The notes under the pieces were generated by a model. It saw only the letters and a program-made list of their open reading frames with translations, was not told the DNA's origin and made no database searches. From NCBI GenBank assembly GCA_963811905.1, contig CAWETK010000009.1, forward strand, positions 62,001 to 126,000: a stretch of 64,000 nt of DNA. Direction: 5' to 3'. Both the position numbers and the translations under genes were made by a program. Of this stretch, positions 34,123 through 42,013 are shown piece by piece (position 1 is the first letter of the stretch; every line of letters starts with the position of its first letter). The stretch comes from DATFVA01 sp963811905. GTDB taxonomy: Bacteria > Bacteroidota > Ignavibacteria > Ignavibacteriales > Ignavibacteriaceae.

Positions 34123-35505
34123 ATGAGTGTATTTGAAGAAATTGTGATTAAAATTTATTCGGATGACGGGGATACACTATCTTTGAATTCTGCAATTTCG
34201 AAGCTCAAAAACTCCAATCTCAATATTCTAAACGTCGAAATTAAAAATCTGCTTCTTGAAGAATTTGATATTATTCTGATCAAAATATCCAGCGTTGAAT
34301 CAACAGCAATTCCGAAAATCATTAATCTGAAAAAACCAGCCAACAGCAAAATATTGTTTCAGGTTCCTGAGAATGACACTCTCCTGGCCGTCACTCTGGC
34401 TAAACTTGGATTTAACGATATTTTTATTCTCCCATACGAAGTTTTCAAATTTTCATCTTTCCTTGATGAAATAATTGATGATTTTAAAGCCAGGCGTCAG
34501 GGAGAAATTATATTAGCAGAGCCGGGGGGCAAAAATGACTTTGAAGATTTTATCGGCGTCTCAGAAGCAATATTAAAGATAAAAAAGCTTGCAAAGAGAA
34601 TCTCCTCTGAACCTCAATTAAATATTCTTATTCTTGGTGAAACAGGAACAGGGAAGGGTTTACTCGCAAAGTTAATTCATAATAATAGTCAGGGGATCTC
34701 CAGTGCTTTTGTAGATGTGCTTTGTACTGCTATACCTGAGGCACTCCTGGAGTCTGAACTGTTCGGACATGAAAAAGGTGCATTTACGAGCGCGCATGCA
34801 AAAAAGGCAGGTCTTTTTGAAATAGCGGATAACGGGACAGTATTTCTTGATGAAATAGGAGATTTATCACTCAGTCTGCAGGCAAAATTGCTTCGGGTGA
34901 TCGAGAAAAAAGTTATCAGGAGACTTGGAGGAGTTGCAGATATACCTGTAAATGCAAGGATTATTTCTGCTACCAACAGGAAGCTTAAGGAGATGATCAA
35001 TGATGACTCATTCCGAAGCGATCTTTTTTACCGGCTTAATACAGTTTCAATCGAAATCCCTCCTCTTCGTGAAAGACAGGAAGATATCCCTGTACTACTT
35101 GATAATTTCATTAAAGATTATAATGTCCAGTTCAACAAAAAGATTTCTAAAATTGATGAAGACCTGGAAGATTTTATATTAAATTACAGCTGGCCTGGAA
35201 ACGTTAGAGAACTGAAGAATTCTGTCGAGAGGGCTGTCCTCCTGAGTGAGGGTAAAAGCCTTAAATTAAAAGATTTTTCAAGCATTATTAATTTTACTCC
35301 TTCAGCAGACAAACTACCTCAGAAAGCACCCAGCTTACATCCTCATATTATTCAGTTGAATCTGAATTACATTAGCACGGATCTTGAAATACTAACACAG
35401 TTATATGCTGAAGAAGTTCTTAAAAAATTTAAGGGTAATAAAACCCGTGCATCACAGCAGTTAGGCATTTCACGGCCAAAACTGGATAAATTATTAAGGA
35501 AATAA
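34123..35505 (+). CDS. Sigma-54-dependent activator with degenerate receiver
   Basis: 460 residues in three parts. Residues 1-120 resemble a receiver, but the phosphoacceptor site reads DIILIKIS (Lys in place of Asp) and the usual K-P-F reads LPYEV, so it is a pseudo-receiver. The AAA+ domain has Walker A GETGTGKG (172-179), Walker B VFLDEIGDL (240-248), sensor RIISATNRKL and R-finger RSDLFYRLN. The sigma-54 contact loop reads GAFTSA (219-224) instead of GAFTGA. The C terminus is a Fis-type helix-turn-helix (NKTRASQQLGISRPKLDKLL). It lies seven bases after the kinase, and a sigma-54-type promoter is 175 bases downstream of it. Confidence 0.93.
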   Translation: MSVFEEIVIKIYSDDGDTLSLNSAISKLKNSNLNILNVEIKNLLLEEFDIILIKISSVESTAIPKIINLKKPANSKILFQVPENDTLLAVTLAKLGFNDIFILPYEVFKFSSFLDEIIDDFKARRQGEIILAEPGGKNDFEDFIGVSEAILKIKKLAKRISSEPQLNILILGETGTGKGLLAKLIHNNSQGISSAFVDVLCTAIPEALLESELFGHEKGAFTSAHAKKAGLFEIADNGTVFLDEIGDLSLSLQAKLLRVIEKKVIRRLGGVADIPVNARIISATNRKLKEMINDDSFRSDLFYRLNTVSIEIPPLRERQEDIPVLLDNFIKDYNVQFNKKISKIDEDLEDFILNYSWPGNVRELKNSVERAVLLSEGKSLKLKDFSSIINFTPSADKLPQKAPSLHPHIIQLNLNYISTDLEILTQLYAEEVLKKFKGNKTRASQQLGISRPKLDKLLRK

Positions 35506-35679
35506 CTTTAATAATCCGTTCATATCTCTGAACCTCAACTCTTTAATTTCTTTCCTATTCAATGCAAAACTGTAAAAATATTTTACAAATATCCCAATTT
35601 TACCTGAGCGAATCGGTAAAAATTACAATATTAGATTTATCGTTATGGTATTAGTATGATCATTCTTATAAAATTCTGA

Positions 35680-35695
35680 TGGCATAAAGCTTGCA
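35680..35695 (+). promoter_or_regulatory. Sigma-54 (-24/-12) promoter of the first lipoprotein gene
   Basis: TGGCAT-AAAGC-TTGCA matches the consensus TGGCAC-N5-TTGCA with correct spacing; only the sixth base differs. It is 94 bases before the ATG at 35789 and directly downstream of the sigma-54 activator gene. Start of transcription would be about 35706. Confidence 0.8.
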
Positions 35696-35760
35696 ATTTG
35701 TATATCACTCTTGTGAGCGCAACACTTGAGTAGAAAAAAACTTAATCTATTTTCAAAAAA

Positions 35761-35774
35761 CTCATAATTATGAG
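35761..35774 (+). promoter_or_regulatory. Perfect palindrome CTCATAATTATGAG in the leader
   Basis: A 14-base perfect inverted repeat lying between the sigma-54 promoter and the ribosome site GAGAGGG of the lipoprotein gene; it overlaps the GAG of that site. It could be an operator or a small leader hairpin affecting translation. Confidence 0.45.
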
Positions 35775-35788
35775 AGGGTGTTAGTACT

Positions 35789-36346
35789 ATGAAAAAAATT
35801 CTATTTTCCATTCTTTTCGCTGGCTTGCTGTTCGGAGGATGCTCCGAAATAAATAACAGCACAGCCCCCAGTCCGAATGGTAATATGGCCAAGATGTTCC
35901 AGATGCCTCAAGCTGCAAATATGACGACGGAGACAGTATTTACTGCTTCGCAGAATATTAGTGGTCTTTCCGGCGGAAATCTGCAATTAAGCGGATCATA
36001 CCAGGGAACAACAGGTCTTGTTACAGTTCAGGCTAACCTTAATGTTCCGGCAAGTGCATACCAGGGAGAAAAAGTTCTATATGTAGCCAACGGCGGCGCA
36101 TTTGCAGAAATAGACTTTAATCCCACGATGTCATTTGACGCTCCTGTGCTTCTGAATGCCACAGTTACAGGTCTGGATCTTTCCGATGTTAATCCGGCAG
36201 ACATATACTTTGCATATATATCTGATGATGGTTCATACGTTGAACCAATCACCTGTGATAATATCGGCGTAGATGTAGTGCATGGAACTCTGTCAGTTAC
36301 AAATGCACACCTTTCGCATTTTTCAAGATATATCTGGGCTAAATAA
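35789..36346 (+). CDS. Small lipoprotein, first of a paralogous pair (HFSRYIWAK ending)
   Basis: 185 residues. The signal peptide MKKILFSILFAGLLFGGC ends in a lipobox with Cys18. A low-complexity linker follows (SEINNSTAPSPNGN), then a beta-rich domain of about 140 residues with SGSYQGTTGLVTVQANLNVPASAY, EIDFNPTMSFDAPVLLNATVTGLDLSDVNPADIYFAYISDDGSYVEPI and a last strand ending SHFSRYIWAK. The closest memory is the ZU5-like domain seen in Ignavibacteria/Gemmatimonadota surface proteins that end HFSRY; that link is inference. It is about 35-40 % alike by eye to the protein at 37790. Expression is probably sigma-54 dependent. Confidence 0.8.
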   Translation: MKKILFSILFAGLLFGGCSEINNSTAPSPNGNMAKMFQMPQAANMTTETVFTASQNISGLSGGNLQLSGSYQGTTGLVTVQANLNVPASAYQGEKVLYVANGGAFAEIDFNPTMSFDAPVLLNATVTGLDLSDVNPADIYFAYISDDGSYVEPITCDNIGVDVVHGTLSVTNAHLSHFSRYIWAK

Positions 36347-36389
36347 TTATTTTTTATTTATACTTGTAAGTATAAAATCTTGAATAACA

Positions 36390-37628
36390 TTGACTAAAGA
36401 AGCACAACACATAATAGAGAAGATACTAGGGAGCTATTTTGATAAGAGGGAAATTTCCGAGTACAAAATCCTTTTGAAAGGAAAACCTTCAGGGGCCGGC
36501 GACAAAGTATCTTCTCTTACTAATTTGAATAAGAAACAGCTTTCCTCTGATTTTCCCTCCGGTTCCGAATTTCATTATAATATTAACCTGCTCATAACCT
36601 TTGCCAAAAACAAATTGACAGATGTTTCATTTGCAGAGTTCCTTGTCCACCTTGCCGATTCTTCAATTATACAGGGCGAATTCAGTTCAGCAGAACAGAT
36701 ACTGGATAATTTATCCAGGCTGGCTGGTAAAAGAGCGGACATGAATTCTTTCTATGCACATGGATTATACCTTTTAGCTACTGTTTACAGCCGGCAGGCT
36801 GAGTGGAAAAAAAGTATTTCGATTCTGAATAAAGCAAAGCGGTTATTTGAGAAAGAAAAAGACTTCAGGGGTTATGTGAGGTGTGAAAATCTGCTGGGAG
36901 TTATTCACCTTGATTACGGTAAATTAGTTAAAGCTGAAAAGTATTTCGAAAATTGTCTTTCATACCTGAATATAACAAACGATTCAAATTTAATGGGGAT
37001 GATAGAAATTAACCTTGGGGTTATCAACGGGATGAAAGGTTCATACGAAGAGTCTTATAACTATTTTCACAGAGCACTCATAAAGTTTAATAAGTTAAAA
37101 AATGTTATCCGGATAGTTGAATTAAGACATAATCTTGCTCTTCTGCATACCTACAGGCATGAATATAAATCTGCACTGGGGGAAATTGATCAGAGTATTG
37201 AATTTGCAACCAGGCTCAATTACCTCTCCAACCTGGCGATATCTTATCTTACAAAGGCATTTATTTATATCCAGCTTGATGATCTTGCATTGGCGAACGC
37301 ATTTTCCGATAAGTCACTTGAACTAAGTTACAAATTAGATGACCGTTTGTCAGTTGCGGATAATTTCAAGTTAAAGGGGATTATTGAAAGAGAAAAGGAA
37401 AATTTCAACCTTTCAGAAGCTCATTTCCTGACGAGCATCAGAATTAATGAAGAACTTGAAAATAAAATGAACCATGCCGAAACGTCATTAGAACTTGGAA
37501 TTTTATACAAAAAAATGAATAAAAATGATGAGGCAGTTTTCTACCTGAACTCTTCTCTGAATTATTACAAATCTATCAAACATACCGAACAGATCAACTA
37601 CATAAACAGCCTGATTCAGGATTTATAA
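36390..37628 (+). CDS. Tetratricopeptide repeat protein
   Basis: 412 residues with TTG start (no ATG nearby, weak ribosome site). From about residue 105 eight or so TPR units run to the end: EFSSAEQILDNLSRLA, AEWKKSISILNKAKRLFEKEKDFRGYVRCENLLGVIHL, KLVKAEKYFENCLSYLNI, YEESYNYFHRALIKF, YKSALGEIDQSIEF, DLALANAFSDKSLELS, FNLSEAHFLTSIRINEE, KNDEAVFYLNSSLNYYKS. No signal peptide, so cytosolic scaffold or sensor. The style of repeats is like the TPR arm of the kinase protein. It sits between the two paralogous lipoproteins, which suggests a shared process. Confidence 0.85.
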   Translation: MTKEAQHIIEKILGSYFDKREISEYKILLKGKPSGAGDKVSSLTNLNKKQLSSDFPSGSEFHYNINLLITFAKNKLTDVSFAEFLVHLADSSIIQGEFSSAEQILDNLSRLAGKRADMNSFYAHGLYLLATVYSRQAEWKKSISILNKAKRLFEKEKDFRGYVRCENLLGVIHLDYGKLVKAEKYFENCLSYLNITNDSNLMGMIEINLGVINGMKGSYEESYNYFHRALIKFNKLKNVIRIVELRHNLALLHTYRHEYKSALGEIDQSIEFATRLNYLSNLAISYLTKAFIYIQLDDLALANAFSDKSLELSYKLDDRLSVADNFKLKGIIEREKENFNLSEAHFLTSIRINEELENKMNHAETSLELGILYKKMNKNDEAVFYLNSSLNYYKSIKHTEQINYINSLIQDL

Positions 37629-37728
37629 TCCTTATCTAAAATAAACGGTATTTTTTTCTTTTCTGCAAAAATTACCGACAAAAAAGACGCAAAAAACTAA
37701 TAAGATTGAGAAAATCGTAAGATTTTGC

Positions 37729-37744
37729 TGGCAAAATACTTGTT
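37729..37744 (+). promoter_or_regulatory. Sigma-54-like promoter of the second lipoprotein gene
   Basis: TGGCAA-AATAC-TTGTT has the -24 GG and correct N5 spacing, but the -12 GC reads GT. It is 46 bases before the ATG at 37790, and the second lipoprotein is paralogous to the one with a perfect sigma-54 site. Confidence 0.5.
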
Positions 37745-37789
37745 TATAATAGATCAACTTAAACTATCAACTACTTCAGGATGGGTTTT

Positions 37790-38344
37790 ATGAAAAAAAT
37801 TTTACTAGCATTCATTCCGGTTGTTTTATTCCTTGCCGGATGTTCTCAAACCGATCTTCAGCCGACTTCACCGGCGTTGGAAACAAATAAAGCTGTAATT
37901 CAGCTCCCGCCAAGCAATTCGCTTCAAATTGAAAACATATACTCTGCCAGTGGCGTGATTGACGGTAGCCAGGGCGGTATGATCAAATTAAACGAATCAT
38001 ATACCTCTGAATCAGGCGAAGTTAGTATTAAGGCCAAATTAAAGGTGCCTAAAAATGCTTTTTCCGGAACAGAAACGCTCGAGTACCAGATAAACGGGGA
38101 AGACGGTTCAATAGATTTTTATCCCGGGATGACCTTCGATAAGGATTTACTTTTTGATCTGAAATTTACCGGCCTGGATCTTTCAGGTGTTAATCCCAGT
38201 GATATTCAGTTCCTATATCTGGATCCTGATGGAAATACATACCCTGTTCAATATTCGCATTTGACTGTGGATGTTGATCGAGGCATATTAGAGGTTAAAG
38301 ATGCAGTAATAACACACTTCTCCAGATATATATGGGCGAAATAA
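37790..38344 (+). CDS. Small lipoprotein, second of the paralogous pair
   Basis: 184 residues. Signal MKKILLAFIPVVLFLAGC with lipid Cys18. A linker (SQTDLQPTSPALETN) leads to the same domain as at 35789: SASGVIDGSQGGMIKLNESYTSESGEVSIKAKLKVPKNAF, SIDFYPGMTFDKDLLFDLKFTGLDLSGVNPSDIQFLYLDPDGNTY and the end THFSRYIWAK, identical over nine residues. The duplicated structure with diverged N-terminal linkers points to an old duplication. The ATG at 37790 was chosen over one at 37781 because AGGATGGG lies just before it. Role unknown; surface or periplasmic. Confidence 0.8.
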   Translation: MKKILLAFIPVVLFLAGCSQTDLQPTSPALETNKAVIQLPPSNSLQIENIYSASGVIDGSQGGMIKLNESYTSESGEVSIKAKLKVPKNAFSGTETLEYQINGEDGSIDFYPGMTFDKDLLFDLKFTGLDLSGVNPSDIQFLYLDPDGNTYPVQYSHLTVDVDRGILEVKDAVITHFSRYIWAK

Positions 38345-38371
38345 AATAAACATTAAAGAAAGTTTGGAATG

Positions 38372-38410
38372 GATGCTTAATCCAAAGAAGGATTAAGCAT
38401 CGTGTTTTTA
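38372..38410 (+). terminator. Rho-independent terminator after the second lipoprotein
   Basis: Twelve-base stem GATGCTTAATCC / GGATTAAGCATC, six-base loop, then GTGTTTTTA. It starts 28 bases after the stop, so the lipoprotein is a separate transcript from the histidine kinases. Confidence 0.93.
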
Positions 38411-38488
38411 TAATTGGCATTTAAGTTTTGAATTATTATTCTATTTTAGAGTTGATCGTAAACTCTTTTTATCAACAGTAGATACAAA

Positions 38489-39796
38489 ATGAAATTTAAC
38501 GAGTTCAGGAAAAATTTAGATGAAATGAGCAACGGTATTGCTACCCAGGATGAACCTATCGAAAAGATAAAAAATCTGGAAGTAATCCTTGATATCGTTA
38601 AGAGTATTAATAGCTCACTGATACTTGAAGATGTCCTTGAGCTCGTATTAAAAAATGCAATTAAACTAACTAACTCCGAAAGAGGATTCATTGTTCTTAA
38701 GAACAATTCAGGTGAACTGGAATATAAACTCGGACTTGATTCAGGGAACAACACTCTTCCTGAATCACTATTCGAAGTAAGCACTACCGTAGTTGAGGAC
38801 GTTTTTGAAACTGGCCAGTCTAAATTTATTGAAGGTGCACAAAGCGACAATAATTATGATCCCAGCAAAAGTATTCTGAAGCTGGAACTGCAGACAATTT
38901 TATGTTCCCCCCTGATGACTGAAGGGAAAAAAATTGGCGTCATATACGTTGACAGTAAATTTTTGCATAAAATCCGTGTACAGGAAATTACAGATACATT
39001 CGAAATTTTAGCCGGGCAGGCAGCTACCGCAATTAGAAATGCTCAGCTTTATCATGGCCAGATAAATGCTTATAATGCGCTGCAGGAGGCTAACACCCAG
39101 CTTATTATTGCCGAGAGGAAAGCATTAAAATCCAGTATAGATTCTGAGATTGGACAGTCATTACAGGGACTTGTGCATCTCGCCCTCCTCGAGACTGAGA
39201 GTCTTATGCGAGTGGTTGAGAAATCGCATAAAGAATTTGAATCCAAAACAAATGATATCGACACAATTCTTTTTGACAGATTAAAATTAAAACTAAAGGT
39301 GACAATAGACAGTATTCGCAATATTCAGAAATATGCACAGGTACTGCTGGAAACATCGATAGTTAACCTGAATAAAGATCATGGAGAGATAAATAAAACA
39401 GTTCAGTCAGTTATTAAATATTTATCCCCGATGAAAAAATTTAACAAAATAACTTTCGAGACAGAGTTTAATACTATACCTGTGTGCAATTACGATTCAG
39501 GACAGATCCAGCACCTACTTGTTCATTTGTTTACCAATGCAACTGAAGCACGGGCTGACGCCACGATTCGTGTAAGAACCTTTGCATCAGGCAGTAATGT
39601 TAGTGTTGAAATTAAGGATAACGGACCCGGATTCGCGGAAGAAAAACTTGATCATATGTTTGAACTGCCTACTACGAGGGGCAGCGGTTATGGTCTTTTC
39701 CTCTGTAAAAGTATTGTTGATCAGCATAACGGCAGTATTGAAGTTTTAAAAAATGACTCCGGAGCTACCGTTGTATTTTCCCTTCCGGTTAATTAA
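38489..39796 (+). CDS. GAF-domain sensor histidine kinase with unusual phosphoacceptor region
   Basis: 435 residues. A GAF domain covers about 25-190 (LEVILDIVKSINSSLILEDVLELVLKNAIKLTNSERGFIVL, LCSPLMTEGKKIGVIYVDSK, FEILAGQAATAIRNAQLY). A helical linker follows, then a HATPase_c domain (about 310-435) with the N-box HLFTNATEA, G1 DNGPGFAEEKLDHMFE and G2 GSGYGLFLCKSI. In the dimerisation helix the only His candidates (LVHLALL) lack the acidic residue that normally follows. It may be a HK with an atypical acceptor, or a kinase-like sensor without autophosphorylation. Cytosolic. It lies six bases before the next kinase gene. Confidence 0.85.
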   Translation: MKFNEFRKNLDEMSNGIATQDEPIEKIKNLEVILDIVKSINSSLILEDVLELVLKNAIKLTNSERGFIVLKNNSGELEYKLGLDSGNNTLPESLFEVSTTVVEDVFETGQSKFIEGAQSDNNYDPSKSILKLELQTILCSPLMTEGKKIGVIYVDSKFLHKIRVQEITDTFEILAGQAATAIRNAQLYHGQINAYNALQEANTQLIIAERKALKSSIDSEIGQSLQGLVHLALLETESLMRVVEKSHKEFESKTNDIDTILFDRLKLKLKVTIDSIRNIQKYAQVLLETSIVNLNKDHGEINKTVQSVIKYLSPMKKFNKITFETEFNTIPVCNYDSGQIQHLLVHLFTNATEARADATIRVRTFASGSNVSVEIKDNGPGFAEEKLDHMFELPTTRGSGYGLFLCKSIVDQHNGSIEVLKNDSGATVVFSLPVN

Positions 39797-39802
39797 CGAT
39801 TT

Positions 39803-41332
39803 ATGAAAGACAAGACGCTTAAATATTTTTCAACATTTTATGATCCTTTAGTATTCCCTGTTCAGATTATAAATGAACAGGGAAATATTATCTATGTGAA
39901 CCCCGCCTTTTCAAAGCAGTGGGGATACAATCTCGGCGAACTAAAAGAATACAGCATTTATAAGGATATTGAGTTAAGAAAAAACGGAATGCAGGAAGCC
40001 ATCCAGAGAGTATTCAATGAAAAGAATTACTCAACCGTGGATAATTATGCGGATTCACTCCTCAGAAGTAAAGAAATAACAATTCCGTTATTCAGAACCA
40101 GTCTTTTTTATCTTTCCTTTGACAGTACTGATTTTGTCGTTCTGTTTCATGTCGATCAGACAGAAATGATACTGACAGAAGAAGAAATAAAAAAAGCCAG
40201 ATTAGGGAACAGGGAGGCAGAAAGGCTAAAGAGTACTTTTCTCAATGTACTTTCTCATGAATTAAGGACCCCGCTCAATATCATTCTTGGTTACTCCTCA
40301 ATTATTAAAGAGAACCTTAAAGATAAACTTGGACCCGAAGACAAGATTTACCTGGATAACCTATACAGCGGCAGTGAGCGTCTCTTCAAAAGCATAACAC
40401 AAATGCTTGATTTCGCACAGCTGGAGGCCGGTAATTATAAGTTAAACGTTCAGACTGTAGACCTGATTGGGATTTTGCGGTCGTGTATTAACCTTGTAAA
40501 GGGGAATACATCGAAAAAAGATATTGATGTAAAGACGAACTTTCTTAAAGAAAAAATATTTGTAGATGTTGATATTCAGAGTACGGAGAATATCATAAGC
40601 AACCTTCTGAGCAACGCAGAGAAGTTTACAAAAAAAGGATTTATAGAAATCGAAGCAGACGTACTTGAAGAAAGGGAACTGGCAATCTGCAGAATTAAGG
40701 ATTCCGGTATCGGGATATCGACTGAGTATATGGATCACTTATTTAAACCATTCAGCCAGGAGGATCTGAATATAGGGCGGAATTTTGAAGGCAACGGACT
40801 AGGACTGGCTCTTGCTAAGAAATACATAGAAAAACTCGGCGGTTCATTGCTTGTGGATAGTATCAAAGGTGTAGGGACAACATTTACATTTACTCTCCCT
40901 TTATCGCAGAATATCAGCAGCACCGAAGAGAAGGTTAAAAGCAACGGCAGCAGAAAAGAAATCCTTATGATTGATAATAACCTGGAATCTTTCGAGCTGA
41001 TAAAAGCATTTCTTAAGAATTCGCACAGCATTAAAGTCTTTTCACTCCGGGAGTTCAAAATAGATATTGTTTTGGACGGTCATTACGGAGTGATAATATT
41101 CGACGTTAGTCCTAATTTATGGACACAAAGTCTTCTGATCTGTAAAGATCTTAAAAAGAATGATCCTTATAAGCGGCCCATTATTATTTTATCAAGCGAA
41201 TCAATTGACTCAAGGATTTCAGAATTTTATCATGCCGGAGCAGACAAATTCCTTATAAAACCATTTTCCAAGTCTGATCTGGTTCAGTCTCTTGAAGAAA
41301 TTCAAAAAAAAACACTCCAATCTATTAACTAA
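39803..41332 (+). CDS. PAS-type hybrid sensor histidine kinase with C-terminal receiver
   Basis: 509 residues. PAS-like N terminus (15-115) with VQIINEQGNIIYVNPAFSKQWGY; a HisKA helix FLNVLSHELRTPLNIILGYS with phosphoacceptor His152; HATPase_c with N-box NLLSNAEKF, G1 DSGIGISTEYMDHLFKPF and G2 GNGLGLALAKKYIEKLGG; then a receiver from about 385 with IIFDVSPN as acceptor region and FLIKPFSKSDL near the end. The first acidic pair reads MIDNN. No membrane segment, so a soluble hybrid kinase. Its stop codon abuts the stop of convergent crtW without any spacer. Partner of the GAF kinase before it. Confidence 0.92.
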   Translation: MKDKTLKYFSTFYDPLVFPVQIINEQGNIIYVNPAFSKQWGYNLGELKEYSIYKDIELRKNGMQEAIQRVFNEKNYSTVDNYADSLLRSKEITIPLFRTSLFYLSFDSTDFVVLFHVDQTEMILTEEEIKKARLGNREAERLKSTFLNVLSHELRTPLNIILGYSSIIKENLKDKLGPEDKIYLDNLYSGSERLFKSITQMLDFAQLEAGNYKLNVQTVDLIGILRSCINLVKGNTSKKDIDVKTNFLKEKIFVDVDIQSTENIISNLLSNAEKFTKKGFIEIEADVLEERELAICRIKDSGIGISTEYMDHLFKPFSQEDLNIGRNFEGNGLGLALAKKYIEKLGGSLLVDSIKGVGTTFTFTLPLSQNISSTEEKVKSNGSRKEILMIDNNLESFELIKAFLKNSHSIKVFSLREFKIDIVLDGHYGVIIFDVSPNLWTQSLLICKDLKKNDPYKRPIIILSSESIDSRISEFYHAGADKFLIKPFSKSDLVQSLEEIQKKTLQSIN

Positions 41333-42001
41333 TCATTTTAATTTGTACATCTGCCACCAGGGGGTTCCAGGTGATTCATGATGTTCAAAATGATATCCGA
41401 AAAAATAACAGCTTAACATACCCCATAAATGATTTTTTTTCTGAGTTCTTGCATTATGAGGTTTCATTGTATGGCTGTGAGGATATTTATGTGGAATATA
41501 GGTTCCAAAGTAAAATAACTGAAGGGTTCCCATAAATGCAGGCACAACCCAAAAGGCAAAAATAGATGATTCATCAAACCATATCTTTAATACATTAAAC
41601 AATACAGCCATTATAATAAGCTGGGTTATTGTTGTATAGCGTTTCATAAAAACAACCCACCAGATGAAGAAGTTTTGTGATTTACCATAAAAATCGGGAT
41701 CATTTTCCTGCCCGGAGTAGGTGTGGTGGGCCCGGTGATTATTAAGAAGTTTTTTATAGGATAAGCCTGCGAACAGGAAGGCGGATAGAGTACCTGTAAA
41801 GGTATTAATCATACGTCTTCTGGAAATATTTCCATGCATTGCGTCATGGGAGGTGATGAACAATCCCGTGTAGAGATAACCCTGAAGTATAATATGTAAA
41901 TAAAAAACCGGGTTAGAAAACGCTGGCTCTACATTGATAAGCGAATATAACAGATGAAATATCCATAAAAACAGTATCAGCAAAGAAATAATGATTCCCA
42001 T
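41333..42001 (-). CDS. crtW: Beta-carotene ketolase CrtW
   Basis: 222-residue membrane di-iron oxygenase adding a keto group at C4 of a beta ring. The His motifs are SHDAMHG (52-56), NHRAHHTYSGQENDPDF (89-93) and YHFEHHESPGTPWWQ near 204-216; LFYFGTYIPHK is a further CrtW hallmark. Four hydrophobic segments. Last gene of the carotenoid operon, 12 bases after cruF. The enzyme acts after ring closure, so it would work on the one beta end made by the cyclase at 45847. It is very likely a ketolase, not a hydroxylase, because both the order and the FGTY motif fit CrtW. Confidence 0.93.
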   Translation of the reverse strand: MGIIISLLILFLWIFHLLYSLINVEPAFSNPVFYLHIILQGYLYTGLFITSHDAMHGNISRRRMINTFTGTLSAFLFAGLSYKKLLNNHRAHHTYSGQENDPDFYGKSQNFFIWWVVFMKRYTTITQLIIMAVLFNVLKIWFDESSIFAFWVVPAFMGTLQLFYFGTYIPHKYPHSHTMKPHNARTQKKNHLWGMLSCYFFGYHFEHHESPGTPWWQMYKLK

Positions 42002-42013
42002 AATAGTCGGCGG

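Noticed and set aside
38420..38440. Third sigma-54 promoter before the GAF kinase (TTGGCATTTAAGTTTTG)
   Set aside because: The -24 part fits, but no GC or TTGC at the right spacing for -12.
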